A stretch of 8,962 nucleotides of DNA from an uncultured Sphingomonadales bacterium (GTDB taxonomy: Bacteria; Pseudomonadota; Alphaproteobacteria; Sphingomonadales; Sphingomonadaceae), in contig CALDKP010000412.1 in NCBI GenBank assembly GCA_937898535.1, forward strand, positions 1-8,962, read 5' to 3'. The position numbers were made by a program, and so were the translations under genes. Positions 6,643 through 8,962 of this stretch are shown piece after piece. The notes beneath the pieces are model-generated. The model had not been told where the DNA came from. It did no database searches and saw only the letters and a list, made by a program, of their open reading frames with translations. Each line of letters opens with the position of its first letter. Positions within the stretch are counted from its first letter, which is position 1.

Positions 6643-8962
6643 TCAAAACTCTTTCGACAGCTCGAAATAGACAAACCGGCCGACAGCATCGTGCAACGAT
6701 CCCAGGAAGCCGTAGTTCGTCGATGCGAGCGGAGGCTGCTTATCGAACAAGTTACGCGCGCCTACGCGGAACCGTGTGCCCGAAAATGCACCCTGATCAT
6801 CACCCGCGCGATATTGCACATAGGTGTTTACCGTCGTGACGCTGGGCAACTTGAAAAACTCGTTGTTTACCTGAATCGTTCCAGTGTCGAAAACAGCGCC
6901 AACATAATTGACCAAGACGCCCGCACTCACAGGGCCTGATTTCCACGTCAGGTTTCCGCTGAGGCGCCACTCGGGATTGCCGTTGACCTGAATCTGGCTT
7001 CCGGCTTGCGTAATCGTCACGCCTGATCCCAATGTACCGGCCGCGTTTGCCGCGATCAGTTTCGCCTGCAGTTCAGATGCCGACTGTTCATATGTCAATA
7101 GCTTCGATGCGTTGATGTCGATATTGAAGCTACCGATCAGCGTATTCCGCACATCATAGCTTACGCCGAAATCCAGGCCTTCCAACTCGCGCAGTCCAAG
7201 GTTGAAATAATCATCCTGAACATAGTCGATGGTGCCGAACAGTTGCGTGCCAACCGGCGCCAGACGCACAACATTCGGGTTGCTCCGTCCGCTCTGCCGC
7301 TCGAGAAGGTCGAACAAAATCTGGTTTTGCGCGCCTTGCAGGCCGATGACGCCCTTGGAACGCAATGACCAATAATCCGCCGTGAAAGTGAGGTTGCGGA
7401 AAGGCTGTACAATGATGCCTGCCGACAAGGTTTCCCCATTTTCAGGTGTCAGGTTCTGATTGCCTGAACGAACTTCAAGGGTGCTAATACCGCTACAGGT
7501 TGTCGCCGGGTTCAGGCGGCAAGCGGCAAAGTCAGTACGCGTATTGGCGACCTGTGTTCCTGCACTATAAAATTGCGCAAGGTTGGGTGCGCGGAAATTC
7601 TGCGACCATGCCGAACGGAGTTTGATGCCATCCATCACGGTCCATGCACCGGCAACCTTGGTCTTGAACACATTTCCAAAGTCGGAATAATGTTCATCGC
7701 GGGCCGCAACTTGCAGATCAATCGATTGGATCAGCGGTATTTCCATATCGTCCGAAATCAACGGTACGGCGAGTTCGGCATATGCCGACACTACGGTACG
7801 ACGCGCCTTTACATCCGGCGAAGGGCTGGCGCCCATGATGTCGGTGCCATAGCGAATACCCGAAACGCTGTCTGTATAGGTCGTGGTGCCATCCAGACGG
7901 TTATCCCGGTCATCTGAATAGGTTTCGCGCCGCGCTTCGAGGCCGCTGGCGAAGCCTACGCCACCGGCAGGGAGGCTAAAGACATCGCTGTTGGAAATGC
8001 GGAAATCCCATGTGCCAAGCGACGTCGTGCTGATGCGGTGCACATCGACCAAGAAGGACTGAATGGTGGCCGCACTGTTCGGGGTGCCATCTCCAAGCGA
8101 ATAATTGAGTTGATTGCCACCATTGAACGGGTTGTACGCATCGGGGGTCGACCGTGCGAGAGCCGCCTGAAACAGCGTATTGCTGACAGCATTTTTTGTA
8201 TTATCGTCGGTACGCGCCCAAGAATAAGAGGCTGCCGAATCCCATTTGAAATTGCCCCACTCTCCGCGCACGCCGATCAGCGAGCGGATGCTGTCATCGG
8301 TTACGACGAACGTACGCGGGCCAGTATCGACTGGACGATAGTTTGTGACACGCAGTGCAAGCCCAGTCGTTGGCACGCCAACCAGTCCTGCCAAACGATT
8401 GGGGTTGGTCACGCCGTTGAACGTGGTTGGACCGAAGGGATTGTAATAATTGGTGGTCGGGATCGTAATGACCGCACTGGAAATCGGTGCGGATTGTTCA
8501 CGCTGACCTTCAAGCTTGGCATTATAATAGCCGAGTTCGCCAAAGAGTTCGACCGATCCGATGTCCTGACGGAAGGTGCTAAAAAGATTGATGCGGTCAA
8601 GACCGCCGCGAATCGTGCGATCGGGGTTTTCATCGTAACGCAACACACGGCTAGTTGTACCTGTAATGACACCGCTCTTCAGACAGAGATTGCCGTTGAA
8701 GACAGCGCTTGAACAGCCAGCCGCAGTGTTTGTGATTGGTTCGATGTGGAAAACGCCCGAAGTCGTCAATGCTGTCGTCGAGGTGCCTTGACGGATGGTG
8801 GGCGACGGAACGGCCGTTACCGTAAATGTACCCCAAGGAGATGACGTTGAACGGTTATCGAAACCAGTATCGGCTTCCCAAGGTGTCCCGACCAGCGCCG
8901 GCATATGATTTTCACTTGCCGAAAATGGCCGTTCGCTTGCGAATAAAGGCGTCCGCTTTGTC
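6643..8962 (-). CDS. TonB-dependent outer-membrane receptor (N-terminus beyond right edge)
   Basis: About 772 codons of an outer-membrane transporter barrel. The first ATG is at 8904, but the frame is open upstream to the edge with barrel-like sequence (RTPLFASERPFSASENH), so the gene is partial rather than starting there; the signal peptide, TonB box and plug lie outside. These receptors take up scarce ligands across the outer membrane using energy from TonB-ExbBD. Seen, numbering from the 8904 Met: alternating beta-strand pattern throughout, the barrel motif SAWSQNFRAPNLAQFY (~431-446), NQNLTPENGETLSAG (~483-496), the C-terminal GARNLFDKQPP and a final aromatic Phe typical of barrels recognised by the assembly machinery. 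Cysteine pairs at 64/74 and 462/470 may form loop disulfides. The large loops and style match sphingomonad/Caulobacter receptors. The ligand cannot be read from sequence; a gamma-glutamyl or D-amino-acid compound is inferred from the genes downstream. Confidence 0.93.
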   Translation of the reverse strand, partial: TKRTPLFASERPFSASENHMPALVGTPWEADTGFDNRSTSSPWGTFTVTAVPSPTIRQGTSTTALTTSGVFHIEPITNTAAGCSSAVFNGNLCLKSGVITGTTSRVLRYDENPDRTIRGGLDRINLFSTFRQDIGSVELFGELGYYNAKLEGQREQSAPISSAVITIPTTNYYNPFGPTTFNGVTNPNRLAGLVGVPTTGLALRVTNYRPVDTGPRTFVVTDDSIRSLIGVRGEWGNFKWDSAASYSWARTDDNTKNAVSNTLFQAALARSTPDAYNPFNGGNQLNYSLGDGTPNSAATIQSFLVDVHRISTTSLGTWDFRISNSDVFSLPAGGVGFASGLEARRETYSDDRDNRLDGTTTYTDSVSGIRYGTDIMGASPSPDVKARRTVVSAYAELAVPLISDDMEIPLIQSIDLQVAARDEHYSDFGNVFKTKVAGAWTVMDGIKLRSAWSQNFRAPNLAQFYSAGTQVANTRTDFAACRLNPATTCSGISTLEVRSGNQNLTPENGETLSAGIIVQPFRNLTFTADYWSLRSKGVIGLQGAQNQILFDLLERQSGRSNPNVVRLAPVGTQLFGTIDYVQDDYFNLGLRELEGLDFGVSYDVRNTLIGSFNIDINASKLLTYEQSASELQAKLIAANAAGTLGSGVTITQAGSQIQVNGNPEWRLSGNLTWKSGPVSAGVLVNYVGAVFDTGTIQVNNEFFKLPSVTTVNTYVQYRAGDDQGAFSGTRFRVGARNLFDKQPPLASTNYGFLGSLHDAVGRFVYFELSKEF

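Noticed and set aside
8038..8712. 224-codon plus-strand open frame
   Set aside because: It is antisense to the receptor barrel, shows no family features and mirrors the receptor's codon pattern.

Overview
The window looks like chromosomal DNA from an alphaproteobacterium, most likely a sphingomonad (Sphingomonadales). This rests on protein style: a large outer-membrane receptor of the sphingomonad/Caulobacter type, a periplasmic gamma-glutamyltransferase, and a small tyrosine recombinase of a kind often seen scattered through these genomes. It is inference from recognition; no database search was possible. All intact genes lie on the minus strand, so the window is read right to left. Both ends cut through genes.

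Right part (8962 to 2585): a TonB-dependent receptor (N-terminus beyond the right edge), a LysR-type regulator, a DadA-like D-amino-acid dehydrogenase and a secreted gamma-glutamyltransferase. dadA and ggt overlap by 4 bases (ATGA), with the ggt Shine-Dalgarno inside the dadA end, so they are almost certainly co-translated. The receptor-regulator and regulator-dadA gaps are 68 and 112 bases. The first holds a perfect 11-bp hairpin, the second a palindrome next to a -10-like box. A coherent reading (inference) is a scavenging locus: the receptor imports a peptide-like compound, GGT removes a gamma-glutamyl group in the periplasm, DadA oxidises a released D-amino acid at the inner membrane, and the LysR protein senses a substrate or product.

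Middle (about 1685 to 2584): no intact gene. It holds an AT-rich spacer and, on the plus strand, the decayed remnant of a tyrosine recombinase/integrase. Two compensating frameshifts can be located, and the C-terminal catalytic half (the HxxR...Y part) is lost. This plus-strand remnant converges on the 3' end of ggt.

Left part (1684 to 1): visibly more AT-rich. It has a seven-helix membrane protein whose cytoplasmic tail is an HD-GYP (cyclic-di-GMP phosphodiesterase) domain that has lost both the HD and the GYP signatures, followed by the N-terminal 151 codons of a second polytopic membrane protein that leaves the window. After the first gene's stop, its frame stays open for 21 codons to a TGA that overlaps the ATG of the second gene, hinting that the two were once directly coupled. 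This pair plus the integrase scar looks like an accessory segment beside a catabolic operon.

The most noteworthy items are the degenerate HD-GYP membrane protein and its partner, and the receptor/LysR/dadA/ggt gene set. Neither can be shown to be a new system from sequence alone.
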